This document shows positions 24,101 to 33,025 of a stretch of DNA of 63,672 bases, piece after piece. The position numbers and the translations under genes are program-made. The stretch spans positions 1 to 63,672 of the forward strand of contig JAUSPN010000054.1 of assembly GCA_030656555.1 (NCBI GenBank). The letters run 5' to 3'. The notes below the pieces were generated by a model. It did not search any database, was not told the DNA's origin, and was given only the letters and a program-made list of their open reading frames with translations. Source of the DNA: Candidatus Desulfaltia sp. (GTDB lineage Bacteria > Desulfobacterota > Desulfobacteria > Desulfobacterales > ETH-SRB1). Numbering within the stretch: position 1 is the first letter of the stretch; each line of letters starts with the position of its first letter.

Positions 24101-24289
24101 GAGACCTTTGAAAAATGCTCAATTTTGTTCAAGTTCAAGAAAGGCGAAAATATAAGCGCTGAAGCTTAACTTCGTGTAACAGTAGGAATACATTGAGTAT
24201 TTCGAAGCTTACAATTTGAGTCTGACACTGACACGCTAGTGAAGCATCGGCGCTCAATTGGGCAAAAAGGGGCGTTTTGCAAATGTCTC
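24101..24289. repeat. palindromic element overlapping the rluD start
   Basis: The left end GAGACCTTTGAAAAATGCTC (24101-24120) is the imperfect inverse of the right end GGGGCGTTTTGCAAATGTCTC region (24269-24289). The left end is the same as the element at 12536. Inner sequences are also partly inverted (cgaagctta...). The right end contains the ATG of rluD. Confidence 0.65.
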
Positions 24290-25266
24290 ACTTTACAATC
24301 CTTGTTAATGAACACGATGCCGGAAAACGGCTTGATATGGTTGTTGCATCCAGCATTTCCGATTGTTCACGCTCACTTTCTGCAAGTTTGATCCGCAATG
24401 GAAAGATACTTGTTCATGGAGTGCTAAAAAAGCCGGGATACCATGTAAGGAAAGGTGATAAAATATGCGGTCTTATTCCGTCTCCGGAACCGGTTTTGTT
24501 TGAACCCGAACCTATTGAAATCAATATTATATATGAAGATGAGCATCTAATAGTGATTAACAAGCAGCCCGGACTCGTTGTTCATCCAGCGCCCGGCCAC
24601 TATAGAGGAACTCTGGTAAATGGACTTCTTTATCATTGCCCTGGCCTTAAAGAGATGGGCGAAAAACTAAGGCATGGAATTGTACACAGGCTTGACAAGA
24701 ATACATCAGGAGCACTGGTTGTAGCAAAAAACGAGGTGGCTCATAATAATCTGGCCTTGCAATTCAAATCAAGAAAGATTAAAAAAAAGTACCTTGCAAT
24801 TGTTCACGGCAAAACAGAATCTGATTCAGGCGCAATTTCACTTCCGATCGGCAGGCATCCCATTGATAGAAAGAAGATGTCAACAATAAGTCGAAAAACG
24901 CGTTCCGCAGAGACATCATGGAAGGTCGTGGAGCGTTTTTGTGATGCAACATTGCTTGAGATTAATTTAAAAACAGGACGCACACACCAGATTCGAGTTC
25001 ATTGCAGTGCAATCAACCATCCTGTTTTGGGCGATTCCGTTTATTGTGGTCGCAAAACATTGAAAAAACTGCTTCCTGGTGTGGCTATATCTGATATCAT
25101 AAAGGTTGTGCCAAGACAAATGCTTCATGCATGGCAACTTGAATTCACTCATCCTGTTACAAAAATCAGTATGTCCTTTGAAGCTCCTATTCCGCAAGAC
25201 ATTGAAAAGCTGATAAAAGCCTTGCGGCTATTGCAGCAACCGGAGGGGTTACAGGCCGGTTTGTAA
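24283..25266 (+). CDS. rluD: 23S rRNA pseudouridine synthase RluD family (327 aa)
   Basis: Modifies uridines in 23S rRNA helix 69 or a related site. It has an N-terminal S4 RNA-binding domain (residues about 1-75, DAGKRLDMVVA, VLKKPGYHVRKGDKI) and the RluA-type catalytic domain with HRLDKNTSGALVVAK (catalytic Asp), GRTHQIRVHCSAINHPVLGD and the final LHAWQLEFTHP. I chose ATG 24283; a TTG two codons earlier is weaker. AAGGGG lies about 12 bases upstream. The start lies within the palindromic repeat. Confidence 0.94.
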   Translation: MSHFTILVNEHDAGKRLDMVVASSISDCSRSLSASLIRNGKILVHGVLKKPGYHVRKGDKICGLIPSPEPVLFEPEPIEINIIYEDEHLIVINKQPGLVVHPAPGHYRGTLVNGLLYHCPGLKEMGEKLRHGIVHRLDKNTSGALVVAKNEVAHNNLALQFKSRKIKKKYLAIVHGKTESDSGAISLPIGRHPIDRKKMSTISRKTRSAETSWKVVERFCDATLLEINLKTGRTHQIRVHCSAINHPVLGDSVYCGRKTLKKLLPGVAISDIIKVVPRQMLHAWQLEFTHPVTKISMSFEAPIPQDIEKLIKALRLLQQPEGLQAGL

Positions 25267-25335
25267 TTCTGGTCGATGTTGTGGTAAACTAAGTAATTAT
25301 AACTCACCATGCAGTAAAAGTGCGTAAAGCTTGCG

Positions 25336-27066
25336 TTACTTTTTCTTACAGACCCCGCATATAGTACACGATTCAACCTTGCATGGTTCAGAGATTTTAC
25401 CCTGCAGCGCCTTTTTGTACTCTATCTTGAGATATGTTTTTCTGATTCCATGATCAATAAAATCCCAGGGAAGCACTTCATCTAAAGCACGATCCCTCAA
25501 CACATAAAAATCAGGGTTTAAATCAGTTGATTTTAAGGTTTTAGCCCAGTTACCATAATTATGATTGGCCATAGATAAAATCTTTGCAACTTTGCGATCT
25601 CCTCGCGAAAACAGAGCCTGGATGTAAGCATGACGCGGAATCTCCGTATTAACTCTTATATTAGCAATCTTTTTCAAGCCATCCTTTACCCTCTTTATCT
25701 TCTTTTTTAATGTGCGTTCATCATCCATAGCAACCCACTGAAAGGGAGTAAACGGTTTTGGCACAAAAGGATTAAGGCTTACGGTTATTTGTCCTATATG
25801 CTTCTTTGTCCTGCTCGACTCTAAAAACCGTTGTTTTATCTTTACGCATAGTTTTATTATCTCTTCAACATCATCCTCAGTCTCAGTCGGAAGTCCTATC
25901 ATAAAATATAGCTTTAAGTTTGGAATACCGCTTAAAACAAGGGTTTCAGCAGCCTCAAGTATATCTTCTTCAGTAATGTTTTTATTGATTACTCTACGCA
26001 TCCGTTCGGAACCAGCATCCGGCGCAATAGTTGCGGTTTTGACCTCACTTTGCCTAAGCGCTGATATCAGTTCAGGGGCCAGAGCATCAGCTCTTAGAGA
26101 GCTGAAAGATATTCTGATGTTTGTTTGTTTAACCGGTCTGCACAAATCTACAATTCCGGGATGATCTGAAACCGCTGCTCCGACAAGGCCGATTCTGTCT
26201 GTAAGCGAAGCTCCATGTTCCAAACATTCTTTTAGAGTATAAAGAGATCTGAATCTAGGAGGCCTGTAAATATATCCGGCAGTGCAAAAGCGGCATCCAT
26301 GTTGACAGCCTCTGCTCACCTCGATTAAAAATGTTCGCTGAAATGTTGTATTTGGCGTCAGAATGGTGCTGCAGGTGGGGATATGGGAAATGTCTTCAAT
26401 AAAAATGCGCTTGATTTTATCCGGCACATCACATGTTGGCTCAAAAGAGCAAATAGTTCCATCCATGTTGTATGTGGTTTTGTAAAAACAAGGAACATAT
26501 ACTCCTGGAACGTTTCGGGCAAGATTTTTCAGATGCGTTTTTTTGTCTGTCTTCAACAGTTCGGGCAGAAAAACTTCAAAAAATCGAGGAAGCATTGCCT
26601 CTGCTTCTCCAATCAAAAAACAATCTATAAAACTGGCAATAGGTTCAGGATTTAAAAAGCATGCAACCCCTCCTGCTACAATTAACGGATGGATATCCTC
26701 TCTGCGGCTGGATTGCAGGGGTATTCCCGCTCTTTCGAGAATTGTCAGAACATTTAAGTAGTCGTTTTCAAACGAAAGAGAAAAGGCTATTATGTCGAAA
26801 TCTGAAATAGGCTTTCCCGACTCTATCGTAGTTATGCGATCTGTTGCGCATCCGCTTTTCTCCGGCAGGAAAGACCTTTCGCATAATACATGATCTATTT
26901 GGTTGAGCAAATGATATACTGTCTGAAAACCGAGGTTAGACATTCCAACATAATATCTGTTGGGATATACAAGCGCTACCCTGATGCGCCCTTTCCAATC
27001 TTTTCGTATTGCGCCGATCTCTGATTCAGCAAACTTACGATGTGATTTGTCGGTTTCCCGCACCAT
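25336..27066 (-). CDS. radical SAM protein, TIGR03960-like (576 aa)
   Basis: An N-terminal B12-binding-like domain (VALVYPNRYYVGMSNLGFQTVYHLLN) is followed by a radical SAM core with the CxxxCxxC cluster motif in EVSRGCQHGCRFCTAGYIYRPPR (residues about 250-270, split by family residues) and SFSSLRADAL, TIAPDAGSERMRRVINKNI. The C-terminus has an extra Cys cluster (CKVESCTICGVC). This fits the uncharacterised family often paired with or fused to a TIGR03936 domain near rng/rplU; that partner is absent here. Function unknown; methylthiolation or RNA modification is only a guess. Confidence 0.88.
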   Translation of the reverse strand: MVRETDKSHRKFAESEIGAIRKDWKGRIRVALVYPNRYYVGMSNLGFQTVYHLLNQIDHVLCERSFLPEKSGCATDRITTIESGKPISDFDIIAFSLSFENDYLNVLTILERAGIPLQSSRREDIHPLIVAGGVACFLNPEPIASFIDCFLIGEAEAMLPRFFEVFLPELLKTDKKTHLKNLARNVPGVYVPCFYKTTYNMDGTICSFEPTCDVPDKIKRIFIEDISHIPTCSTILTPNTTFQRTFLIEVSRGCQHGCRFCTAGYIYRPPRFRSLYTLKECLEHGASLTDRIGLVGAAVSDHPGIVDLCRPVKQTNIRISFSSLRADALAPELISALRQSEVKTATIAPDAGSERMRRVINKNITEEDILEAAETLVLSGIPNLKLYFMIGLPTETEDDVEEIIKLCVKIKQRFLESSRTKKHIGQITVSLNPFVPKPFTPFQWVAMDDERTLKKKIKRVKDGLKKIANIRVNTEIPRHAYIQALFSRGDRKVAKILSMANHNYGNWAKTLKSTDLNPDFYVLRDRALDEVLPWDFIDHGIRKTYLKIEYKKALQGKISEPCKVESCTICGVCKKK

Positions 27067-27106
27067 CTTTTCAACATTGTATTTTTTTTGTTTCGCTAAA
27101 ATTAAA

Positions 27107-28288
27107 CTAATCTGCCTTCTTTCTTAAAAAGGTTGGAATATCAAGATCGTTGTCGATTATTATTCCCTTATACCCCCTGTATACGGCACCGGAGGATTCA
27201 CCAACCGCCTCTTTCTGTCTTATAAATGTCGGCTCATCATAATCTACGAAATTTTTCAAGTCAGAAGGGGTTATATCCCTGACCTTACCTCTCAGACTAT
27301 GGTCAAAACTATTTTTCCGCTTTGACGATGCAGAACCATCGCCTATTCCTGTTGCAATCACTGTTACTCTCAACTCATCACCAAGACTGTCATCAACGAC
27401 CGCACCCCATATAATATCCGCATCTTCACCGACTTCACTATATATCCGTTCTGAAGCTTCCGACATCTCTTCCATTGTCAAATCACTGGGGCATGTGATA
27501 TTTATTAAGACACCCTTGGCGCCGGCGATGGAAATATCTTCCAGAAGAGGATGAGATATTGCCCGTTCAGCAGCCTCGGTTGCTCGGTTTTCGCCACTTG
27601 CAACGCCGATACCCATGATGGCCAGACCAGCCTTTGACATAATTGTTCTTATATCGGCAAAATCAAGGTTTACCAGGCCGGGCATCATGATAAGATCGGT
27701 AATCCCCTTGACTGAATGAAGCAACACTTCGTCTGCTTTCTTAAACATTTCAATCATCTTTGCATTTTTGGATGCCAGGCCTCTTAGCCTGTCGTTTGGT
27801 ATTGTAATCACGGTGTCGGCAACATCCTTTAATATTTCAATCCCTTCTTCTGCCTGCCTGGTTCTTTTTTTGCCTTCAAATGAAAAAGGTTTTGACACAA
27901 CCGCAACCGTCAGCGCCCCAATATCTTTACAAATTTGAGCAATAACAGGCGCAGCGCCGGTGCCGGTTCCACCTCCAAATCCTGCGGCAATAAATACCAT
28001 ATGGCTATCTTTAAGGGCTTCTCTTATTGCATCTGCGTTTTCCAGAGCTGCCTCTCTGCCCACCTGGGGGTTAGCGCCAGCGCCAAGGCCCTCTGTAATT
28101 TTTCCTCCTATCTGGATCTTGATCGGCGCCCTTGATATCTCAAGGGCCTGGGAATCTGTATTGACTGCTATGAATTTTACCCCTTGGAGCCTGGAATCAA
28201 TCATGTTGTTGATTGCATTTCCTCCGGCCCCTCCTGCGCCAATAACCTTGATCTTTGCAGATTTATCACTTTCCACAAATGTAAACAT
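27107..28288 (-). CDS. ftsZ: cell division protein FtsZ (393 aa)
   Basis: Tubulin-like GTPase forming the Z ring. Seen: IKVIGAGGAGGNAINNM, the tubulin signature GGGTGTGAAPV (about residues 106-116), the synergy region DFADIRTIMSKAG, a variable linker and the C-terminal conserved peptide DIPTFLRKKAD that binds FtsA. Last gene of the dcw cluster, 237 bases after ftsA because of inserted repeats. Confidence 0.98.
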   Translation of the reverse strand: MFTFVESDKSAKIKVIGAGGAGGNAINNMIDSRLQGVKFIAVNTDSQALEISRAPIKIQIGGKITEGLGAGANPQVGREAALENADAIREALKDSHMVFIAAGFGGGTGTGAAPVIAQICKDIGALTVAVVSKPFSFEGKKRTRQAEEGIEILKDVADTVITIPNDRLRGLASKNAKMIEMFKKADEVLLHSVKGITDLIMMPGLVNLDFADIRTIMSKAGLAIMGIGVASGENRATEAAERAISHPLLEDISIAGAKGVLINITCPSDLTMEEMSEASERIYSEVGEDADIIWGAVVDDSLGDELRVTVIATGIGDGSASSKRKNSFDHSLRGKVRDITPSDLKNFVDYDEPTFIRQKEAVGESSGAVYRGYKGIIIDNDLDIPTFLRKKAD

Positions 28289-28315
28289 AATTCCCCTCCC
28301 TATATATAAGTTAAT

Positions 28316-28360
28316 TATAACCGTTCACGGTTGTCGGTTCACGGTTCACGGTTTTTTCAA
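28316..28360. repeat. partial GTTCACGG-type repeat in the ftsA-ftsZ gap
   Basis: ataaccgttcacggttgtcggttcacgg matches the left part of the palindrome at 28444-28522. With that palindrome it fills most of the 237-base ftsA-ftsZ gap. Confidence 0.6.
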
Positions 28361-28443
28361 TGAACTATGAAACGATTGAAGCATTTTGGATATTGATTTC
28401 AACTCTTGAATTAATTCTTTCGGATCTAAAACAGAAAATATAT

Positions 28444-28522
28444 GTAACCGTTCACGGTTGTCGGTTCGCAGTTCACAGTTTTTTCAACCGTGAACCGATA
28501 ACTGTAAACCGTGAACGGTTAC
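28444..28522. repeat. 79-bp palindromic element with GTAACCGTTCAC ends
   Basis: GTAACCGTTCACGGTT (28444-28459) is perfectly inverted at 28507-28522, a 16-bp terminal repeat. The interior repeats variants of cggttcacagt and caaccgtgaacc. It lies three bases from the ftsA stop and can act as a hairpin on the ftsA-ftsZ transcript. Confidence 0.8.
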
Positions 28523-28525
28523 AGT

Positions 28526-29752
28526 TTAAATGACATCTTTAAACCATCTTTTCATCCTGTTCATAATGTTATTAAATATATTTCCGTCACGGATTCTGAA
28601 TTTCTTTATACTCTGATTTCTGGCTCCATATAGAACGAGTCCGACACCTGTTGCATACATGGAATTATTTACTATATCGACAAGACCTCCGATTCCCCTG
28701 GGTTTTCCAAGACGTGTTGGAAGTTGCAATACAGATTCCGCGACATCCGCGACTCCATTCAGAAGGGCTGAACCTCCTGTTACAACCACTCCTGATGAAA
28801 TAATGTTCTCCATGCCGGCCCTGTATATTTCCCTTTTTATCAGCATAAAAATCTCTTCCATGCGTGGCTCTAAAATCTCTCCCAGTATCTGTATCGGAAG
28901 CTTTCTGGGATTACGCCCACCCATTCCAGGCACTTCGATTGTTTCTTCACCATGTATATTGCGGGCAATACAGGTCCCGTATTTCTTCTTTATGTTTTCT
29001 GCTTCAGCATATGGTGTTCGCAGCCCGATTGCCAAGTCATTCGTAAGATTGTTACCCGCAATGCCAAGTACGAATGTATGCCTGATATTGCCGCCTGAAA
29101 AAATAGCCAAATCCGAAGTACCACCGCCAAGGTCGATAAGCGCCGATCCCAATTCCTTTTCTTCATCGGTCAAAACCGCTTCACTTGAAGCAAGAGACTC
29201 CAGCACAATATCGCACACATCAAGACCTGACCGATTTGCACATTTTATAATGTTATGGGCAGATGTTACAGCTCCTGTAACAATATGAATTTTTGCCTCT
29301 AATCGTACACCGGCCATGCCGACAGGATTCTGGATACCGGCTTCGTCATCTACAATAAACTCCTGTGGAAGCACATGTATTACTTCGCGATCCATAGGAA
29401 TAGCCACTGCCCGCGCCGCATCAATTACACGTTCCACGTCTTGTTTTGTTATTTCCGAACCTTTTATTGCTACAATCCCGCGGCTGTTAAAACCTGTTAT
29501 ATGTCCTCCGGCGATTCCGGCATAAACAGATGAAATTTCACATCCAGACATAAGTTCAGCCTCTTCAACAGCCTTTTTTATCGATTCTACTGTTGATTCA
29601 ATATTAACCACCACTCCTTTTCGAAGCCCGATTGAGGGATGAGTGCCGATCCCGATGATGTTTATTCCATCCCCTGACACTTCACCAACCACAGCACAAA
29701 TCTTGGTCGTTCCGATATCAAGGCCGACAATTATCTTTTTCTGTCCCTCCAT
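28526..29752 (-). CDS. ftsA: cell division protein FtsA (408 aa)
   Basis: Actin-like protein tethering FtsZ to the membrane. The nucleotide fold is recognised from IIVGLDIGTTKICAVVGE (residues about 6-23), LIDLGGGTSDLAIFSGG, VVTGGSALLNGV, and an amphipathic C-terminal membrane helix (IFNNIMNRMKRWFKDVI). ATG 29752 starts one base after the ftsQ stop with AAGGAGG in the end of ftsQ; a start 12 codons earlier lacks this. Confidence 0.97.
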   Translation of the reverse strand: MEGQKKIIVGLDIGTTKICAVVGEVSGDGINIIGIGTHPSIGLRKGVVVNIESTVESIKKAVEEAELMSGCEISSVYAGIAGGHITGFNSRGIVAIKGSEITKQDVERVIDAARAVAIPMDREVIHVLPQEFIVDDEAGIQNPVGMAGVRLEAKIHIVTGAVTSAHNIIKCANRSGLDVCDIVLESLASSEAVLTDEEKELGSALIDLGGGTSDLAIFSGGNIRHTFVLGIAGNNLTNDLAIGLRTPYAEAENIKKKYGTCIARNIHGEETIEVPGMGGRNPRKLPIQILGEILEPRMEEIFMLIKREIYRAGMENIISSGVVVTGGSALLNGVADVAESVLQLPTRLGKPRGIGGLVDIVNNSMYATGVGLVLYGARNQSIKKFRIRDGNIFNNIMNRMKRWFKDVI

Positions 29753-29753
29753 C

Positions 29754-30590
29754 TTAAGCCTCCTTATAATCCATAGCCGGTGATTCAATTCTAACCGGAT
29801 TTACCACAATGCGATCTAAATTGTTCAAGTCGATAGTATCAAAATCTGAAAACACATGTCCTTTCTCCATATAGAAAAGAACATTTTTAAGTCTTTCATA
29901 CTTATTCGGATAGTTATTATATCCAAGTTTTATGGCTTTGATACCGTTAAACGCATAAAGCGTAATGCCTATTTCTCTATCAACCCTGATTATTTTTAAT
30001 AATCTGTTTGGAATAATCGATCCAGGCTCTCGCCCGAGGTGCAATACATCCATTACTGCATTAAAAGATATGTTGCCAAATTTTCCGGAAACATCCAGAT
30101 CAGAAAACTCAAGACCGATAATAATTGGCAAATCGCAAGGATCTGAGGCCGCTAACTCTTTAAATATCTCTCCATGATCGTTTATAAGAAATTTACGGCC
30201 AAGGTCTATGATGGCAAGAGGCTTATGCTCCTTTATTTTTATATTTATTCCGTCCGGCAGTTCCCTCCTTACTTCGGCATCTTCAACCCATGGATGTGCC
30301 AATAATCTTTTTCTTGTTGCGAAAAGATTTACAGAAAAAATGTTCATTCCAGGATCAATACCGGCATGCTTAATTATCTGGTTTTTGGAAAGTCTGTTAG
30401 TTCCCCCAACAATTATACTTTTCCCCTTGAAATAATCACACTGAGTCAAGAGGTCATAACCAAAAATGAAAACAATGCTCATAGCCATCATTAGGGAAAC
30501 CGCAACCATAATTTTGAGACAGGAAATAATGCGCCGAACAACTTTAGCGCGTCTTTTTGCCAGGCTGTTTTTATAATAGTTTTGTCGCAT
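29754..30590 (-). CDS. ftsQ: cell division protein FtsQ/DivIB (278 aa)
   Basis: Bitopic divisome protein. Cytoplasmic basic N-terminus (1-25), one membrane helix (about 26-50, MVAVSLMMAMSIVFIFGYDLL), POTRA domain (IIVGGTNRLSKNQIIKHAGI...GMNIFSVNLFATRKRLLAHPWVEDAEVRRELPDG split across its strands) and the FtsQ beta domain. Order murB-ftsQ-ftsA-ftsZ is standard; ddl is not in the cluster. Confidence 0.94.
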   Translation of the reverse strand: MRQNYYKNSLAKRRAKVVRRIISCLKIMVAVSLMMAMSIVFIFGYDLLTQCDYFKGKSIIVGGTNRLSKNQIIKHAGIDPGMNIFSVNLFATRKRLLAHPWVEDAEVRRELPDGINIKIKEHKPLAIIDLGRKFLINDHGEIFKELAASDPCDLPIIIGLEFSDLDVSGKFGNISFNAVMDVLHLGREPGSIIPNRLLKIIRVDREIGITLYAFNGIKAIKLGYNNYPNKYERLKNVLFYMEKGHVFSDFDTIDLNNLDRIVVNPVRIESPAMDYKEA

Positions 30591-30594
30591 ATGC

Positions 30595-31551
30595 TTATAC
30601 CCCGACTATTGTAATTTCGGATTCAAGCTCGATGTTAAAAATTTTCAACACTTTTTTCTGAACAAGTTCCATCAGCGCGAGCATATCTACTGCCGATGCA
30701 TTACCTTTATTAACGATAAAATTTGCATGTTTCGATGATATCTTTGCGCCCCCGATCGATTTTCCTTTAAGCCCTGCCAGATCAATAAGTTCTCCAGCTG
30801 TTTTACCGGATGCAGGATTTTTAAAAAAACATCCCGCACTTGGAAAGCCTGAAGGTTGTCTTTTTTTGCGTGCCTTCAAGATTTCTACAGCCTGTTTTTT
30901 CAGCCTTTGCGGGTCCGAAGGACGCAGAGAAAAACAGCCGCTTAATATAATAGGTTGCCCGTCATCAATATCTGTTATCTTCCTGTCCCATGTGAGTTTT
31001 CTGTAATCAAACTGCAAGTTTTGCCTTAAAATAACTCTGGTTTCCCCTGTGAGCAGTAAAACCTTTATAGAATCAATAACACCGGCTATTGATCCGTAAG
31101 CAGCGCCGGCATTCATTATAATAGCGCCTCCGACGGTTCCGGGAATGCCAATAGCAAAATTCATTCCTTCAAGACCGTTGTCTATGGCAAAAGAACAAAG
31201 AGTCTGAAGCCTTGTGCCGGCCATGGCTGTAATAATTACAGGTCCCTTTTCGCCGCCTGTTCCGGCAATCCCGGTAATGCCGTCAAGACACTTTTTAAGA
31301 ACAACCACAATCCCGTTTATGCCTCCGTCCTTTATAAGAAGATTTGTGCCGCCACCAATCACCATGCAGTAAATCCCATTTTTCTTAGACCACCTGATAA
31401 GCTCCAAAAATTTTTCAAAACTTTCAGGGGTTACAAAAGCCCAGGCAGGCCCGCCAACCCTTAAAGAGGTATGTCTGGACATAGGTTCGTTGAATTTGAC
31501 ATTTTTGCCAAAAAGCTTTGCAAGCCATTTTTTTGAGTCAGGATTAAGCAT
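30595..31551 (-). CDS. murB: UDP-N-acetylenolpyruvoylglucosamine reductase (318 aa)
   Basis: FAD-dependent reduction giving UDP-MurNAc. Type II MurB: MSRHTSLRVGGPAW, YCMVIGGGTNLLIKDGG (FAD site), GMNFAIGIPGTVGGAIIMNAGA, PSAGCFFKNP with the catalytic Ser/Cys region, AGLKGKSIGGAKISSKHANFIVN in segments. Its ATG shares one base with the murC stop (TAATG). Confidence 0.96.
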   Translation of the reverse strand: MLNPDSKKWLAKLFGKNVKFNEPMSRHTSLRVGGPAWAFVTPESFEKFLELIRWSKKNGIYCMVIGGGTNLLIKDGGINGIVVVLKKCLDGITGIAGTGGEKGPVIITAMAGTRLQTLCSFAIDNGLEGMNFAIGIPGTVGGAIIMNAGAAYGSIAGVIDSIKVLLLTGETRVILRQNLQFDYRKLTWDRKITDIDDGQPIILSGCFSLRPSDPQRLKKQAVEILKARKKRQPSGFPSAGCFFKNPASGKTAGELIDLAGLKGKSIGGAKISSKHANFIVNKGNASAVDMLALMELVQKKVLKIFNIELESEITIVGV

Positions 31552-32957
31552 TACTCGTTACTCGCTGCTGGTTGCTCGTCGCTGGTTGTTTTCAGCTCTT
31601 TCAGTATCTCTTCCCCTACTTTCCATACATTCCCTGCGCCAAGAGTAAGCAGAACATCTCCTTGCCTTAATGTTTCTTTCAAACAAAAGACAGCTTCGGA
31701 AACACTGTCTGAATATACGACATCTCTGTGTCCATGGGCCTTGATTCCCTCGCATAATAACAGGCTGTCAACCCCGGTTATCTTTTCTTCTCCAGCAGGA
31801 TATATGGGAAGAAGTATAAGTTTATCGGCCTGATAAAAAGCGCGCGTAAAATCATCAAAAAGGGCTTTGGTCCTTGTATAGCGGTGCGGTTGGAATACAA
31901 CCACCTTACGCCTGTCAGGCCAGGACGTCTTAATCGCCTGCAGTGTTGCTTTGATTTCAGTAGGGTGATGACCATAGTCATCCACGACTGTAATTCCCTT
32001 TATCTCCCATTTGACCTCAAGCCTGCGGTGAACCCCTTCAATAGTTTCAAGAGCATATTTAATTTTTTTAAATGGAATATCCAGTTCAATCCCCACTGCA
32101 ATACTTGCCATGGAATTATATACGTTATGCAACCCGGGCAGATTCAATACTACTTCACCAAGCATCGAACCGTGATGATAAATACTGAATCTGCTTTTAA
32201 GGCATTCAAATGATACATCCCTGGCCTGAAAATCAGCCTGTACGCTCATCCCGTATGTGGCGAATCTTTTCTTTATTTTTGGGATTAAGCCCTGTATCGG
32301 CTCATTATCCAGACAAAGGACAACAAGGCCGTAAAAAGGAACTCGATCTATAAATCTTAAAAAAACCTCCTTTATGGCGTTCATGTCCTTGTAGAAATTA
32401 AGATGTTCTTTGTCTATATTTGTCACTACCGCTATTGCAGGAGACATTTTCAAAAATGAACCATCGCTTTCATCCGCCTCAGCCACAATAAAGTTTCCCT
32501 GGCCCAGAAGCACATTTGTACCGACGCTTTTCAGTTTTCCTCCAATAACGACTGTTGGGTCCAACCCCCCTTTATCAAGAACACTTGCAATTATTGAGGT
32601 GGTCGATGTCTTGCCGTGTGTTCCTGCAACTGCGATGCTGTATTTTAAACGCATAAGCTCGGCAAGCATTTCAGCCCTTGGTATCACGGGGATCGACATT
32701 TCTCCGGCCGCAACAACTTCCGGATTTTCCGGCTCGATTGCCGACGATGTTACCACAACATCGGCTCCCCTGATCTGCTCCTTTGAATGCCCTTTAAATA
32801 CAATGCATCCCAGCCTTTCCAAGCGCTTGGTAATGGATGACTGTTTTATATCAGACCCTGAAACTTTGTATCCAAGATTAAGAAGTAGTTCGGCAATACC
32901 GCTCATTCCTATGCCGCCTATTCCAACAAAGTGCATGTGATATTTTTTTTGATACAT
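31551..32957 (-). CDS. murC: UDP-N-acetylmuramate--L-alanine ligase (468 aa)
   Basis: First Mur ligase. N-terminal HFVGIGGIGMSGIAELL nucleotide-sugar fold, ATP loop AGTHGKTSTTSII (about residues 112-124), EADESDGSFL, and the C-terminal VVFQPHRYTRT and LTLGAGNVW. The last 15 residues (TTSDEQPAASNE) are encoded by simple-sequence DNA (ctcgttactcgctgctggtt) that looks like a repeat that has added a tail to the protein. 60 bases after murG. Confidence 0.97.
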   Translation of the reverse strand: MYQKKYHMHFVGIGGIGMSGIAELLLNLGYKVSGSDIKQSSITKRLERLGCIVFKGHSKEQIRGADVVVTSSAIEPENPEVVAAGEMSIPVIPRAEMLAELMRLKYSIAVAGTHGKTSTTSIIASVLDKGGLDPTVVIGGKLKSVGTNVLLGQGNFIVAEADESDGSFLKMSPAIAVVTNIDKEHLNFYKDMNAIKEVFLRFIDRVPFYGLVVLCLDNEPIQGLIPKIKKRFATYGMSVQADFQARDVSFECLKSRFSIYHHGSMLGEVVLNLPGLHNVYNSMASIAVGIELDIPFKKIKYALETIEGVHRRLEVKWEIKGITVVDDYGHHPTEIKATLQAIKTSWPDRRKVVVFQPHRYTRTKALFDDFTRAFYQADKLILLPIYPAGEEKITGVDSLLLCEGIKAHGHRDVVYSDSVSEAVFCLKETLRQGDVLLTLGAGNVWKVGEEILKELKTTSDEQPAASNE

Positions 32958-32999
32958 ATTCGCAAATTAGGGATTGAAGGTATTCTACTGTTTTTAATT

Positions 33000-33025
33000 C
33001 CCTAATCCCCTAATCCCCTAATCCC
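33000..33025 (-). repeat. GGGGATTA tandem repeat / G-quadruplex motif at murG-murC junction
   Basis: On the coding strand four G tracts (3, 4, 4 and 3 G) are separated by identical ATTA loops, a canonical G-quadruplex pattern resembling telomeric DNA. The array starts inside the last codons of murG (GTG AGG GAT TAG) and ends 43 bases before the murC start. Confidence 0.75.
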
